Source of the DNA: Streptococcus oralis
Lineage (GTDB): Bacteria > Bacillota > Bacilli > Lactobacillales > Streptococcaceae
Assembly (NCBI RefSeq): GCF_021497945.1
Contig: NZ_CP046524.1
Location: 1,461,501-1,525,500 of the forward strand
DNA length: 64,000 bases
Direction of reading: 5' to 3'
Shown: in pieces, positions 28,536-35,903 of the stretch
Position numbering within the stretch: position 1 is the first letter of the stretch
How the letters are laid out: each line of letters opens with the position of its first letter
The notes under the pieces: generated by a model
Databases searched by the model: none
Seen by the model: the letters and a program-made list of their open reading frames with translations, nothing else
Told to the model about the DNA's origin: nothing
Program-made: the position numbers and the translations under genes

Positions 28536-28751
28536 TCATTTAGTTTTTTCTTTATCAAATAAAGACTGGATTAGTTCTGGAAGATAGACCTGTTTTTGAT
28601 CTGTTTTTACAATACTTCTTTGTCTAACAGGTTGAATCAAAGGTCTCTCCTTTCCTACATAGACTTGAAGCAATACAAAGACCAAAAATAGGAGCCCCCA
28701 TAGAGGAAGTACCGATAGGATACTCTCCTCATTTTCTTTATCTTCCTTCAT
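28536..28751 (-). CDS. Small single-pass membrane protein upstream of DUF6261
   Basis: The 71-residue protein has an acidic N-terminus (MKEDKENEES), one hydrophobic helix at about 11-31 and a basic, glutamine-rich C-terminal segment. No family is recognised. A strong AAAGGAGAAATCTG ribosome binding site and an extended -10 promoter upstream support expression. It may anchor or regulate the DUF6261 protein encoded 25 bases downstream. That is inference from operon position only. Confidence 0.6.
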   Translation of the reverse strand: MKEDKENEESILSVLPLWGLLFLVFVLLQVYVGKERPLIQPVRQRSIVKTDQKQVYLPELIQSLFDKEKTK

Positions 28752-28779
28752 CAGATTTCTCCTTTAAGTTGATAAGACA

Positions 28780-28788
28780 ATTCTAACA
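28780..28788 (-). promoter_or_regulatory. Extended -10 promoter for the DUF6261 operon
   Basis: TGT plus TAGAAT on the minus strand lies about 29 bases before the ATG at 28751, with AAAGGAG between. Confidence 0.5.
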
Positions 28789-28900
28789 AATAGCACTGAA
28801 CTTCGGACACTCATCCGCTCAACTGTCTACTTTATCATCCCAACAGCACTTTTTCAGTCTATTTCTTGCTTTTACTGGATAAATCAGCCATTTCAGAAAC

Positions 28901-28945
28901 AAAAAATCCCTATCTGACTGGAAATACACTCCGTCTGTCAGATAG
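28901..28945 (-). terminator. Probable terminator of the helicase gene
   Basis: CTATCTGAC (28910-28918) pairs with GTCAGATAG (28937-28945) around an 18-base loop. Six Ts follow on the minus strand. It lies about 220 bases beyond the helicase stop, after the repeat-rich patch. Confidence 0.65.
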
Positions 28946-28978
28946 AGACTCTTACTATTTTCAACTTTTAACTTTTCT

Positions 28979-29158
28979 AGCTTTAGAATACATCTAAACT
29001 TTAGGAAAGACGACTATTCGAAAGTTCGAAGACCTCAAAACTTTCTCAGCTAGACTATTCGAAGCTTAGAATACTCATAAATTTATGTATTTCTTATCAT
29101 TCTCAGCTTAGAATACATCTAAACTTTAGAAAATTCATATCTTCGAAACTTCGAATAG
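28979..29158. repeat. Repeat-rich non-coding patch downstream of the helicase gene
   Basis: An identical 22-base repeat occurs at 28983-29004 and 29108-29129 (core TTAGAATACATCTAAAC). Between and beside the copies are CTATTCGAA at 29014-29022 and 29055-29063, an inverted copy TTCGAATAG at 29150-29158, and CTCAGCT at 29045-29051 and 29102-29108. No open frame or known repeat family accounts for them. This patch fills most of the 416-base gap between 28751 and 29168. Confidence 0.7.
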
Positions 29159-29167
29159 CTACCTACC

Positions 29168-31813
29168 CTACTCGAATCGGCTTTTAACCTTCTTCTTAGT
29201 CAAGATACGGTCGTTTTTGTTAGAGAGAGCTTGGATACGAGCTTCAAGAAGGATTTTCCGTCCGGCCTCTGTTCGTGTGTAGATCAGGTGATAACGTCCA
29301 ATAGTTGGCGTCAGAAAGTCGAGGAATTTCTGTGCATCTTCCTTGCGCTTGTCAAAAAGACTAGGAACGACATAGTAAGGTGACTGACCTTGTCGGACTT
29401 TCTCTGCCTTCAAGAGATAGCGCTGATTGTCCACTGGAGCAAAGAACTCTCCCACAGTCTGCGCAAACAGCTCCTTGTCCCTCATGCTTCCTCCCTTGAG
29501 ATAGGCGAAAACCATATAATTTTCCTTGTCCTCCTCTACATGAACACGGGATTGATCGTCCGTTAGATACCCCGAATCTAGCAGAGCCTTTCGGATCTGC
29601 TCACCAAGGAATTGCATACGCCTATAGGGGCTTTTATAGAGGAGATAGCGTGATGTAGCAAAAGCTAGAAAGAGGAGACAGGCTGCCGTAAGCCACCAAA
29701 CTCTAATCAGTCTCAATCTAAACAACAAGAGCAATAAATCCACTGCTAGGAGCAACAAAGACATGCGAACCCATTTTAATGCATCAAACTGGAGCATGAT
29801 TGGAATCTTCTGTTGTTGAGTAGCGACTTCAGTGACAATCTCAAATCGATCTGCCACTACGAGAGCATCTTGCCATTTTTTGCGCAAGCCTGCTCGATCC
29901 TTGGAGAGACTCTTAACTCGCTCATTATACTCGCTGATTTGCTTTTTCCTAAAGGGGGGCTTGGGAAAATCCAAACGATCCAAACCGGTCTCAATACTCT
30001 CCTGATTATAGGCCAAGCCAAGAAAATGCTCCATCCGTCGCGACAAGGTCTGCAGATCCTGATTGCTCTCTGGTCTAGGCCCCTCACCAGGAAGAGTGAT
30101 AAGTGCTTGCGCTTGAACGGCTACCAGATGCCAGATGTTACTGGTCTTTTCTGGGTGTCCCGGCCAGATACGAATGGCACGGCCACGCATCTGGTTACTT
30201 AGCATAAAGCTCCCCACAAAGCTTCCGAGTATTAGGGAATTAACACAAGGAGCATCCCAACCCTCTCCGAGGAGAGATTTGGTTCCGACCAGGACTTGAA
30301 TCTGCCCTCGTTGAAAAAGCTCCGTCACTGCCGCTACGATTCCCTTAGCTGAGCTAGGAAAACCAACCTGCACATAATCTTTTGGATCCAAGTGACCAAT
30401 AGATGAGAAACTAAGAGGAACCTGAGGCAAGAGCTCCTTCAACTCTGCTACCACATCGGTAGGCAAAATAACGACACTCCCTGACAAGACAGCCAAAGAT
30501 ACAGATATCTCATGCTCCTGAGCTTTGCGACGAATGCTTTCAAAATAAGGAAGAACTCCCAACTGAGAAATGGTTGCCTGATTATCTCCCAGATAGGTGG
30601 CAAAATCCTTGCGAATATAATCCGCCAAGACGAGTTGTCGCAAATCTTGTCCCATACTCTTATACTCAGTCAGAAAAATATCTGCAATACCAGACAATTT
30701 CCCCAAAGACTGATTTAAAAGCTTGTCTCTAGACTTGGACTTGACTAAAGAAACCTGTCGCTGTTCGATCAACCCCCGTGCTTTCAAATCGGATTCTAAC
30801 TTTTCCCTAAATCCATCTGGATCCTCATACCAATCTGGAGTTTGATAGAGAACACTCTGCAACAACAGCTCGAGCCAGTAGGAGTTCACCTGAGGCAGAC
30901 GTTTCGCCCCCAAAAGATTCTCTAAAGAGTCAGGAATGGTCAAGCCTTGAGAATACATATAGATCAAAATAGCCGACAAGTACTTAGGGTCTTCTAGTAG
31001 AACATCGGATGAAATGTCTCCTTTGAGTACCTTTGAACCTGACACTAGAGCTTGAAAGTCAGGATTGACCAAAAGCTGATGGATATACTCCCACTTTCTA
31101 TCTTCAAACTGCCTGAGGTGTTCCGACTCTTCAGCTGTTGGTGAACAGATATAAACAAAATCCTGATGAGGACAGAGGGTGTCTTCCTTGACTAGTTCAG
31201 GTACCGTAATTTCTTGGTCAATTTCCCCACACATACGGATATAGCGTTCCCATAGTTCAGGCTCGCTGTCATAAGGTGGTGTCGCTGTCAGGGAGATGAC
31301 TTGCAGCTGTTCATACTGCTTGCGAAAGGCTTCCAGACTTTTCCACCATTCATTGCGCAGGTGGTGGCATTCATCCAAGCAAAGAGTAGCAACTTTCTGA
31401 GCTCTTAGACTTGCAAGCAAATCAAACCCCACAAAATCCTCTGCTTCTCCATCTTCTTGTGATTGCAATTGGTTCATGGCGCTATGAAAAGCCTGATAGG
31501 TCACAATCGTTAATGCTTTCATCTCCTTTAAGTTTTGGGAAACGAGATCTGAAATCTTCTGTTCGTTCTCTAAAAAGGCTTTTTGGATCCTTTCGACCCA
31601 TTGTTCCCGAATCGTGACCGTAGGAACCAAGACCAAAGCTGGTTTCCCAAAGCGAGCGATTAGCTCGATACCAATGGTGGTCTTACCTGATCCCGGCGCA
31701 GCTACTAGATGAACATGTTTATCAGCTTGATAGTCTTGAAAACGATCCAAGACCTGTTTTTGGTATTTTCTCCATCTTCCTTTAAAATTTAAATCTAACA
31801 TTTCTTTCACCAT
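29168..31813 (-). CDS. DEAD/DEAH-box (SSL2-like) helicase with transmembrane pair
   Basis: The 881-residue protein is a superfamily 2 helicase. Walker A is APGSGKTT at 39-46, motif II is DECH at 147-150, motif III SLTATPP follows near 191, and the C-terminal RecA domain ends with GEGWDAP and QMRGRAIRIW. Unusually, two hydrophobic helices (about 684-725) come after the helicase core, followed by about 150 residues of unknown type. The length and membrane pair distinguish it from ComFA or UvrB. Nucleic-acid substrate and role are unknown. The ATG at 31813 is chosen, though the ribosome binding site is distant and the ATG at 31801 is possible. Confidence 0.8.
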   Translation of the reverse strand: MVKEMLDLNFKGRWRKYQKQVLDRFQDYQADKHVHLVAAPGSGKTTIGIELIARFGKPALVLVPTVTIREQWVERIQKAFLENEQKISDLVSQNLKEMKALTIVTYQAFHSAMNQLQSQEDGEAEDFVGFDLLASLRAQKVATLCLDECHHLRNEWWKSLEAFRKQYEQLQVISLTATPPYDSEPELWERYIRMCGEIDQEITVPELVKEDTLCPHQDFVYICSPTAEESEHLRQFEDRKWEYIHQLLVNPDFQALVSGSKVLKGDISSDVLLEDPKYLSAILIYMYSQGLTIPDSLENLLGAKRLPQVNSYWLELLLQSVLYQTPDWYEDPDGFREKLESDLKARGLIEQRQVSLVKSKSRDKLLNQSLGKLSGIADIFLTEYKSMGQDLRQLVLADYIRKDFATYLGDNQATISQLGVLPYFESIRRKAQEHEISVSLAVLSGSVVILPTDVVAELKELLPQVPLSFSSIGHLDPKDYVQVGFPSSAKGIVAAVTELFQRGQIQVLVGTKSLLGEGWDAPCVNSLILGSFVGSFMLSNQMRGRAIRIWPGHPEKTSNIWHLVAVQAQALITLPGEGPRPESNQDLQTLSRRMEHFLGLAYNQESIETGLDRLDFPKPPFRKKQISEYNERVKSLSKDRAGLRKKWQDALVVADRFEIVTEVATQQQKIPIMLQFDALKWVRMSLLLLAVDLLLLLFRLRLIRVWWLTAACLLFLAFATSRYLLYKSPYRRMQFLGEQIRKALLDSGYLTDDQSRVHVEEDKENYMVFAYLKGGSMRDKELFAQTVGEFFAPVDNQRYLLKAEKVRQGQSPYYVVPSLFDKRKEDAQKFLDFLTPTIGRYHLIYTRTEAGRKILLEARIQALSNKNDRILTKKKVKSRFE

Positions 31814-31837
31814 TATATCTCTTGACTTACTCCTTTA

Positions 31838-31846
31838 ATTGTACCA
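31838..31846 (-). promoter_or_regulatory. Helicase gene extended -10 promoter
   Basis: TGG plus TACAAT on the minus strand lies upstream of an AAAGGAG sequence and the helicase start. Confidence 0.5.
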
Positions 31847-31899
31847 CACTTATATAAAAAGCAAGATAAGGAATCAAATTAGTCTTTATAAGAAAAATA

Positions 31900-31921
31900 T
31901 GGTATAGTAGAACCATACTAT
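31900..31921 (+). promoter_or_regulatory. Promoter with dyad upstream of the TVP38-type gene
   Basis: TGG plus TATAGT (31900-31908) is an extended -10. It overlaps a 6-bp inverted repeat, ATAGTA (31904-31909) and TACTAT (31916-31921), that could be an operator. No regulator is known for it. Confidence 0.5.
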
Positions 31922-31936
31922 CTATAAGGAGTTTCT

Positions 31937-32554
31937 ATGTCACAGCATAAGCAAATGAAAGCTGTTTCTCCCCTTCTACAGCAAGTCATCAATATCTCAT
32001 CTATCGTCGGGGGAGTCGGCACCTTGATTTTCTGTATTTGGGCCTATCAGGCGGGTGTTTTACAGTCAAAGGAAACCCTATCAGACTTTATTCAGCAAGC
32101 TGGGCTTTGGGGGCCACCACTCTTTATCTTTTTACAAATCCTACAAACTGTTGTTCCGATTATTCCGGGAGCTTTGACCTCAGTGGCTGGGGTCTTTATT
32201 TACGGCCACATCATCGGAACTATCTATAACTATATCGGCATCGTGATTGGCTGTGCCATTATCTTTTACCTCGTCCGTCTCTATGGGGCTGCCTTTGTCC
32301 AGTCCGTCGTCAGCAAGCGCACCTATGACAAATACATCGGTTGGCTAGATAAAGGCAATCGTTTCGAGCGTTTCTTTATCTTTATGATGATCTGGCCAGT
32401 TAGCCCAGCTGACTTTCTCTGTATGCTGGCTGCCCTTACCAAGATGACCTTCAAACGCTATATGATTATCATCGTGTTGACCAAACCCCTTACCCTAGTA
32501 GTTTATACTTATGGTTTGACTTATATTATTGATTTCTTTTGGCAGATGTTTTGA
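31937..32554 (+). CDS. TVP38/TMEM64 family membrane protein
   Basis: This 205-residue integral membrane protein belongs to the TVP38/TMEM64 (DedA-related, VTT) family. Hydrophobic helices are visible at about 20-40, 56-80, 88-115, 150-170 and 178-198, with a central VPIIPGALTSVAGVFIYG segment typical of the family. Such proteins are proposed lipid scramblases or transporters, but the role of this one is unknown. AAGGAGTTTCT precedes the ATG. The gene is transcribed alone between a promoter with a dyad and a bidirectional terminator shared with scrK. Confidence 0.88.
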   Translation: MSQHKQMKAVSPLLQQVINISSIVGGVGTLIFCIWAYQAGVLQSKETLSDFIQQAGLWGPPLFIFLQILQTVVPIIPGALTSVAGVFIYGHIIGTIYNYIGIVIGCAIIFYLVRLYGAAFVQSVVSKRTYDKYIGWLDKGNRFERFFIFMMIWPVSPADFLCMLAALTKMTFKRYMIIIVLTKPLTLVVYTYGLTYIIDFFWQMF

Positions 32555-32561
32555 GAATAGA

Positions 32562-32591
32562 AAAATCCGTTTGGTTTCCCAAGCGGATTTT
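32562..32591. terminator. Bidirectional terminator between TVP38-type gene and scrK
   Basis: AAAATCCG (32562-32569) and CGGATTTT (32584-32591) form the base of a hairpin that extends with TTGG/CCCAA. It has T runs on both strands. Confidence 0.8.
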
Positions 32592-32600
32592 CTGTTTGTT

Positions 32601-33488
32601 TTATTTTGCGACACTTTTAGCGAGAACAAAGTTTCCAAGTGTTGCGGAGCCATTTCCTGCGACTGCTGGAGTCACGATATAGTCACGCACATCTGGTACT
32701 GGTAGGTAGCCGTTGAGAAGAGCTGTGAATTTCTCACGCACACGGTCAAGCATATGTTGTTGGGCCATGACCCCACCACCAAAGACGATCACATCTGGAC
32801 GGAAAGTCACAGTAGCATTGACCGCAGCTTGAGCGATATAGTAGGCTTGAACATCCCAAACAGAGCTATTAAGTTCGATGTTTTCACCACGAATACCTGT
32901 ACGAGCTTCAAGACTTGGTCCAGCCGCAAAGCCTTCCAAACAGCCTTTGTGGAATGGACAAACACCGTTGAATTCTTTTTCAATATCCATTGGGTGTTTG
33001 GCCACATAGTAGTGACCCATCTCAGGGTGACCTACACCTCCGATAAACTCACCGCGTTGGATAACACCTGCACCAATCCCTGTACCAATCGTGTAGTAGA
33101 CCAAGTTTTCGATACGACCGCCAGCATTGTTACGAGCAACCACTTCACCATAGGCAGAGCTGTTTACGTCTGTGGTGAAATACATGGGCACATTTAGGGC
33201 ACGACGAAGGGCACCAAGTAGGTCTACATTTGCCCAGTGAGGTTTTGGAGTCGTTGTGATAAAGCCATAGTTTTTTGAATTTTTGTCGATATCGATAGGG
33301 CCAAACGATCCGACAGCAAGACCTGCAAGATTATCGAATTTTGAAAAGAACTCAATGGTTTTATCGAGGGTCTCGATAGGAGTTGTTGTAGGAAATTGTG
33401 TTTTTTCTACAATGTTAAAATTTTCATCTCCGACAGCACAGACAAACTTTGTACCGCCTGCTTCTAAGCTTCCGTATAGTTTTGTCAT
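32601..33488 (-). CDS. scrK: Fructokinase ScrK (ROK family)
   Basis: The 295-residue cytosolic kinase phosphorylates fructose released from sucrose 6-phosphate by ScrB. It opens with the phosphate-binding LEAGGTKFVCAVG, carries GTGIGAGVI near 135 and keeps the ROK zinc signature HPEMGH plus CPFHKGC around 150-185. Length is normal. The neighbouring scrA, scrB and scrR complete a sucrose pathway, so the assignment is firm. It has its own extended -10 promoter and is separated from scrA by a terminator, hence probably expressed as a separate unit. Confidence 0.93.
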   Translation of the reverse strand: MTKLYGSLEAGGTKFVCAVGDENFNIVEKTQFPTTTPIETLDKTIEFFSKFDNLAGLAVGSFGPIDIDKNSKNYGFITTTPKPHWANVDLLGALRRALNVPMYFTTDVNSSAYGEVVARNNAGGRIENLVYYTIGTGIGAGVIQRGEFIGGVGHPEMGHYYVAKHPMDIEKEFNGVCPFHKGCLEGFAAGPSLEARTGIRGENIELNSSVWDVQAYYIAQAAVNATVTFRPDVIVFGGGVMAQQHMLDRVREKFTALLNGYLPVPDVRDYIVTPAVAGNGSATLGNFVLAKSVAK

Positions 33489-33515
33489 GATAAACCTCTT
33501 GTTTTTATTTTCTTT

Positions 33516-33524
33516 ATTATAGCA
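33516..33524 (-). promoter_or_regulatory. scrK extended -10 promoter
   Basis: TGC plus TATAAT on the minus strand lies about 28 bases before the scrK start. The -35 region is poor. Confidence 0.6.
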
Positions 33525-33586
33525 TACTTCAAAAAGTTACTTTTCTCTATATTTTAGTTTTTCCTCTGTAAATCTTACTATCTAAT

Positions 33587-33618
33587 AAAAACGAACAAAC
33601 ATATCATTTGTTCGTTTT
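33587..33618 (-). terminator. Terminator after scrA
   Basis: Minus-strand arms AAAACGAACAAA (33607-33618) and TTTGTTCGTTTTT form a long stem ending in Ts, 18 bases after the scrA stop. Confidence 0.85.
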
Positions 33619-33636
33619 CACTTTAGAGAGGATTGA

Positions 33637-35523
33637 TTAGATTTTCACTTCAATAACGGCATCACCCTTAACAACTGAACCGCTTGCGACTGGTGTCACA
33701 GAAGCGTAGTCTGCTGTGTTGGTTACGATAACCATTGTTGTGTCGTCAAGACCTGCGGCAGCGATTTTGTTTGAGTCGAAGGTTCCAAGAACGTCACCTG
33801 CTTTGACCTTATCTCCTTGAGCAACTTTTGCTTCAAAACCTTCACCATTCATAGATACAGTATCGATACCAACGTGGATCAAGATTTCAGCTCCATTAGC
33901 TGTCTTCAAACCGTAAGCATGTCCTGTAGCAAAGGCAATCGATACTTCTGCATCAGCTGGTGCGTAAACCACACCTTGGCTTGGTTTTACAGCGATCCCT
34001 TGCCCCATTGCACCACTTGAAAAGACTGGGTCGTTAACATTCTCAAGAGCAACCACGTCACCAACGATAGGAGTTTGGATTGTTTCGTTTTGAGGAGCTA
34101 CTGGGATGTTACCAGTTGTTTCTTCTTGGGCCAAGCGCTCTGTCGCAACTTCAGTAGCAACTTCTTCTTCGTCCTCGTAACCAAACATGTAAGTAAGGGC
34201 AAAACCAAGAACGAATGATACAGCTACCATAAGAAGGTATTGAAGCAATTGGCCGTTACCAACGTAAAGCATTGTACCAGGGATGATGGTGATACCATTA
34301 CCAGTACCAGCAAGTCCAAGGATAGAAGCCAATCCACCACCGATAGCACCAGCGATCAATGAAAGGAAGAATGGTTTACGGAAGCGCAAGTTTACCCCGA
34401 AGATAGCAGGCTCTGTAATACCGAGGAAGGCAGAAAGAGCAGCTGGGAAAGCAAGTGTTTTCAGTTTAGGATTTTTAGTTTTGACACCAACGGCAACAGT
34501 TGCAGCCCCTTGAGCTGTCATCGCTGCAGTGATAATAGCGTTAAATGGGTTCACATGGTCAGCAGCAAGCAATTGCACTTCAAGCAAGTTGAAGATGTGG
34601 TGCACACCTGAAACGACGATCAATTGGTGAACCCCACCGATGACCAAACCACCAAGGCCAAATGGCAAGCCAAGAATCGCTTTTGTTCCGAAAAGGATAT
34701 AGTTTTCAACCACGTGGAAGACTGGTCCGATGACAAAGAGTCCAAGGATAGACATGACCAAAAGTGTCACGAACGGTGTCACCAAGAGATCCAAGACATC
34801 TGGAACCACTTTGCGAAGTGCTTTTTCAAACTTGGCTCCGACCACCCCGATAATGAAGGCCGGAAGAACAGAACCTTGCAAACCAACAACAGGAATGAAG
34901 CCAAAGAAGTTCATAGCTGTTACTTCACCACCTGATGCTACTGCCCAAGCGTTTGGAAGTGAACCAGAAACCAGCATCATACCAAGGACGATACCAACGG
35001 CTGGATTTCCACCAAATACGCGGAAGGTTGACCATACAACCAAACCTGGCAAGATGATGAAGGCTGTATCTGTGAGGATTTGGCTGTAAATGGTAACATC
35101 TTCTGGAAGTGTCATTCCAAGAGCATTCAAGAGACCACGAACACCCATGAAGAGACCAGTTGCTACGATAACTGGGATGATTGGCACGAAAACGTCACCG
35201 AAAGTACGGATAGCACGTTGGAACCAATTTCCTTGTTTAGCAGCTTCTGCTTTCATGTCTTCTTTAGAAGATGTTGGTAAACCGAGTGCAACCACTTCGT
35301 CGTACATCTTGTTTACTGTACCAGTACCAAAGATGATTTGGTATTGACCTGAGTTAAAGAAAGCTCCTTGAACTTTATCCAAGTTCTCAATCACTTCCTT
35401 ATTGATTTTCCCTTCATCTTTGACCATGACACGTAGACGAGTCGCACAGTGGGCAACACTGTTGACATTTTCACGTCCGCCAAGGGCTTCGATGACTTTT
35501 TTTGCAATATCCTGATTGTTCAT
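33637..35523 (-). CDS. scrA: Sucrose-specific PTS transporter EIIBCA ScrA
   Basis: This 628-residue enzyme II imports sucrose and phosphorylates it to sucrose 6-phosphate. Domains run EIIB (phospho-acceptor C26 in HCATRLR), a multi-helix EIIC permease (about 105-455) and EIIA (histidine in LIHVGIDT, near 555). That is the B-C-A order of streptococcal ScrA. The ATG at 35523 is chosen because AAGGAG precedes it; an in-frame TTG two codons upstream is weaker. Its promoter faces scrB. A terminator ends the unit, so scrA is probably monocistronic and controlled by ScrR and perhaps CcpA. Confidence 0.95.
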   Translation of the reverse strand: MNNQDIAKKVIEALGGRENVNSVAHCATRLRVMVKDEGKINKEVIENLDKVQGAFFNSGQYQIIFGTGTVNKMYDEVVALGLPTSSKEDMKAEAAKQGNWFQRAIRTFGDVFVPIIPVIVATGLFMGVRGLLNALGMTLPEDVTIYSQILTDTAFIILPGLVVWSTFRVFGGNPAVGIVLGMMLVSGSLPNAWAVASGGEVTAMNFFGFIPVVGLQGSVLPAFIIGVVGAKFEKALRKVVPDVLDLLVTPFVTLLVMSILGLFVIGPVFHVVENYILFGTKAILGLPFGLGGLVIGGVHQLIVVSGVHHIFNLLEVQLLAADHVNPFNAIITAAMTAQGAATVAVGVKTKNPKLKTLAFPAALSAFLGITEPAIFGVNLRFRKPFFLSLIAGAIGGGLASILGLAGTGNGITIIPGTMLYVGNGQLLQYLLMVAVSFVLGFALTYMFGYEDEEEVATEVATERLAQEETTGNIPVAPQNETIQTPIVGDVVALENVNDPVFSSGAMGQGIAVKPSQGVVYAPADAEVSIAFATGHAYGLKTANGAEILIHVGIDTVSMNGEGFEAKVAQGDKVKAGDVLGTFDSNKIAAAGLDDTTMVIVTNTADYASVTPVASGSVVKGDAVIEVKI

Positions 35524-35558
35524 TTGCAAAAATCTCCTTATAAAAATTTTGTTCTTGT

Positions 35559-35618
35559 TTGAAAGCGATTTTATTCGCCCTACGACTATTATTTTATCAT
35601 GTTTCTAAAATATGTCAA
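35559..35618 (-). promoter_or_regulatory. scrA promoter with cre/ScrR-like operators
   Basis: On the minus strand the -35 TTGACA (35613-35618), a 16-base spacer and TAAAAT with a TGA extension (35591-35599) form a strong promoter. TTGAAAGCGATTTTA at 35559-35573 matches the cre consensus at all but one defined position and lies downstream of the start site. A related CAAAACGCTTGACA overlaps the -35. LacI-family proteins (ScrR, CcpA) are the expected ligands. Confidence 0.65.
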
Positions 35619-35690
35619 GCGTTTTGCAGAATTTTTTATTTTCTTTCTTTTACTCCTGATTATTCTTGCTCGTTTTTGAGGGATATTTTC

Positions 35691-35711
35691 TTTTTCCTCA
35701 AAAAAATATCC
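35691..35711. other. Hairpin in the middle of the scrA-scrB divergent region
   Basis: GGATATTTT (35691-35699) and AAAATATCC (35703-35711) form a 9-bp stem with a 3-base loop, roughly midway between the two divergent promoters. It could insulate them or be a loop-associated site. The rest of the 380-base gap between scrA and scrB is AT-rich and shows no gene. Confidence 0.45.
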
Positions 35712-35800
35712 TTATGTTAGAGGGTTCAAAGCTTTTTATTTACATTTTCTTTCATTTTTTCGTGAAAATTTGTCAAATTTCCTTTGCTTGATTTCTGGTA

Positions 35801-35868
35801 ATCGTTTGACATATTTTTCTCTTTTTTAACATAAAAGACTTGCTTTTTTTGTCGAAAACGTTTACTAT
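35801..35868 (+). promoter_or_regulatory. scrB-scrR promoter region with LacI-type operators
   Basis: TTGACA at 35806-35811 has a weak -10 CATAAA at 35830-35835. A second candidate is TTGCTT (35840-35845), 17 bases and TACTAT (35863-35868). ATCGTTTGACAT overlaps the first -35 in the same way as the scrA operator, and GTCGAAAACGTTTACT (35851-35866) has an AACGTT core typical of LacI-family sites. ScrR autoregulation is inferred. Confidence 0.6.
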
Positions 35869-35903
35869 TAATAATAGAATAGAACTTATGGAGGAAAGAT
35901 AAA

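Noticed and set aside
28979..29158. CRISPR-like array
   Set aside because: Only two copies of the 22-base repeat exist, spacers are not uniform, and no cas gene is present.
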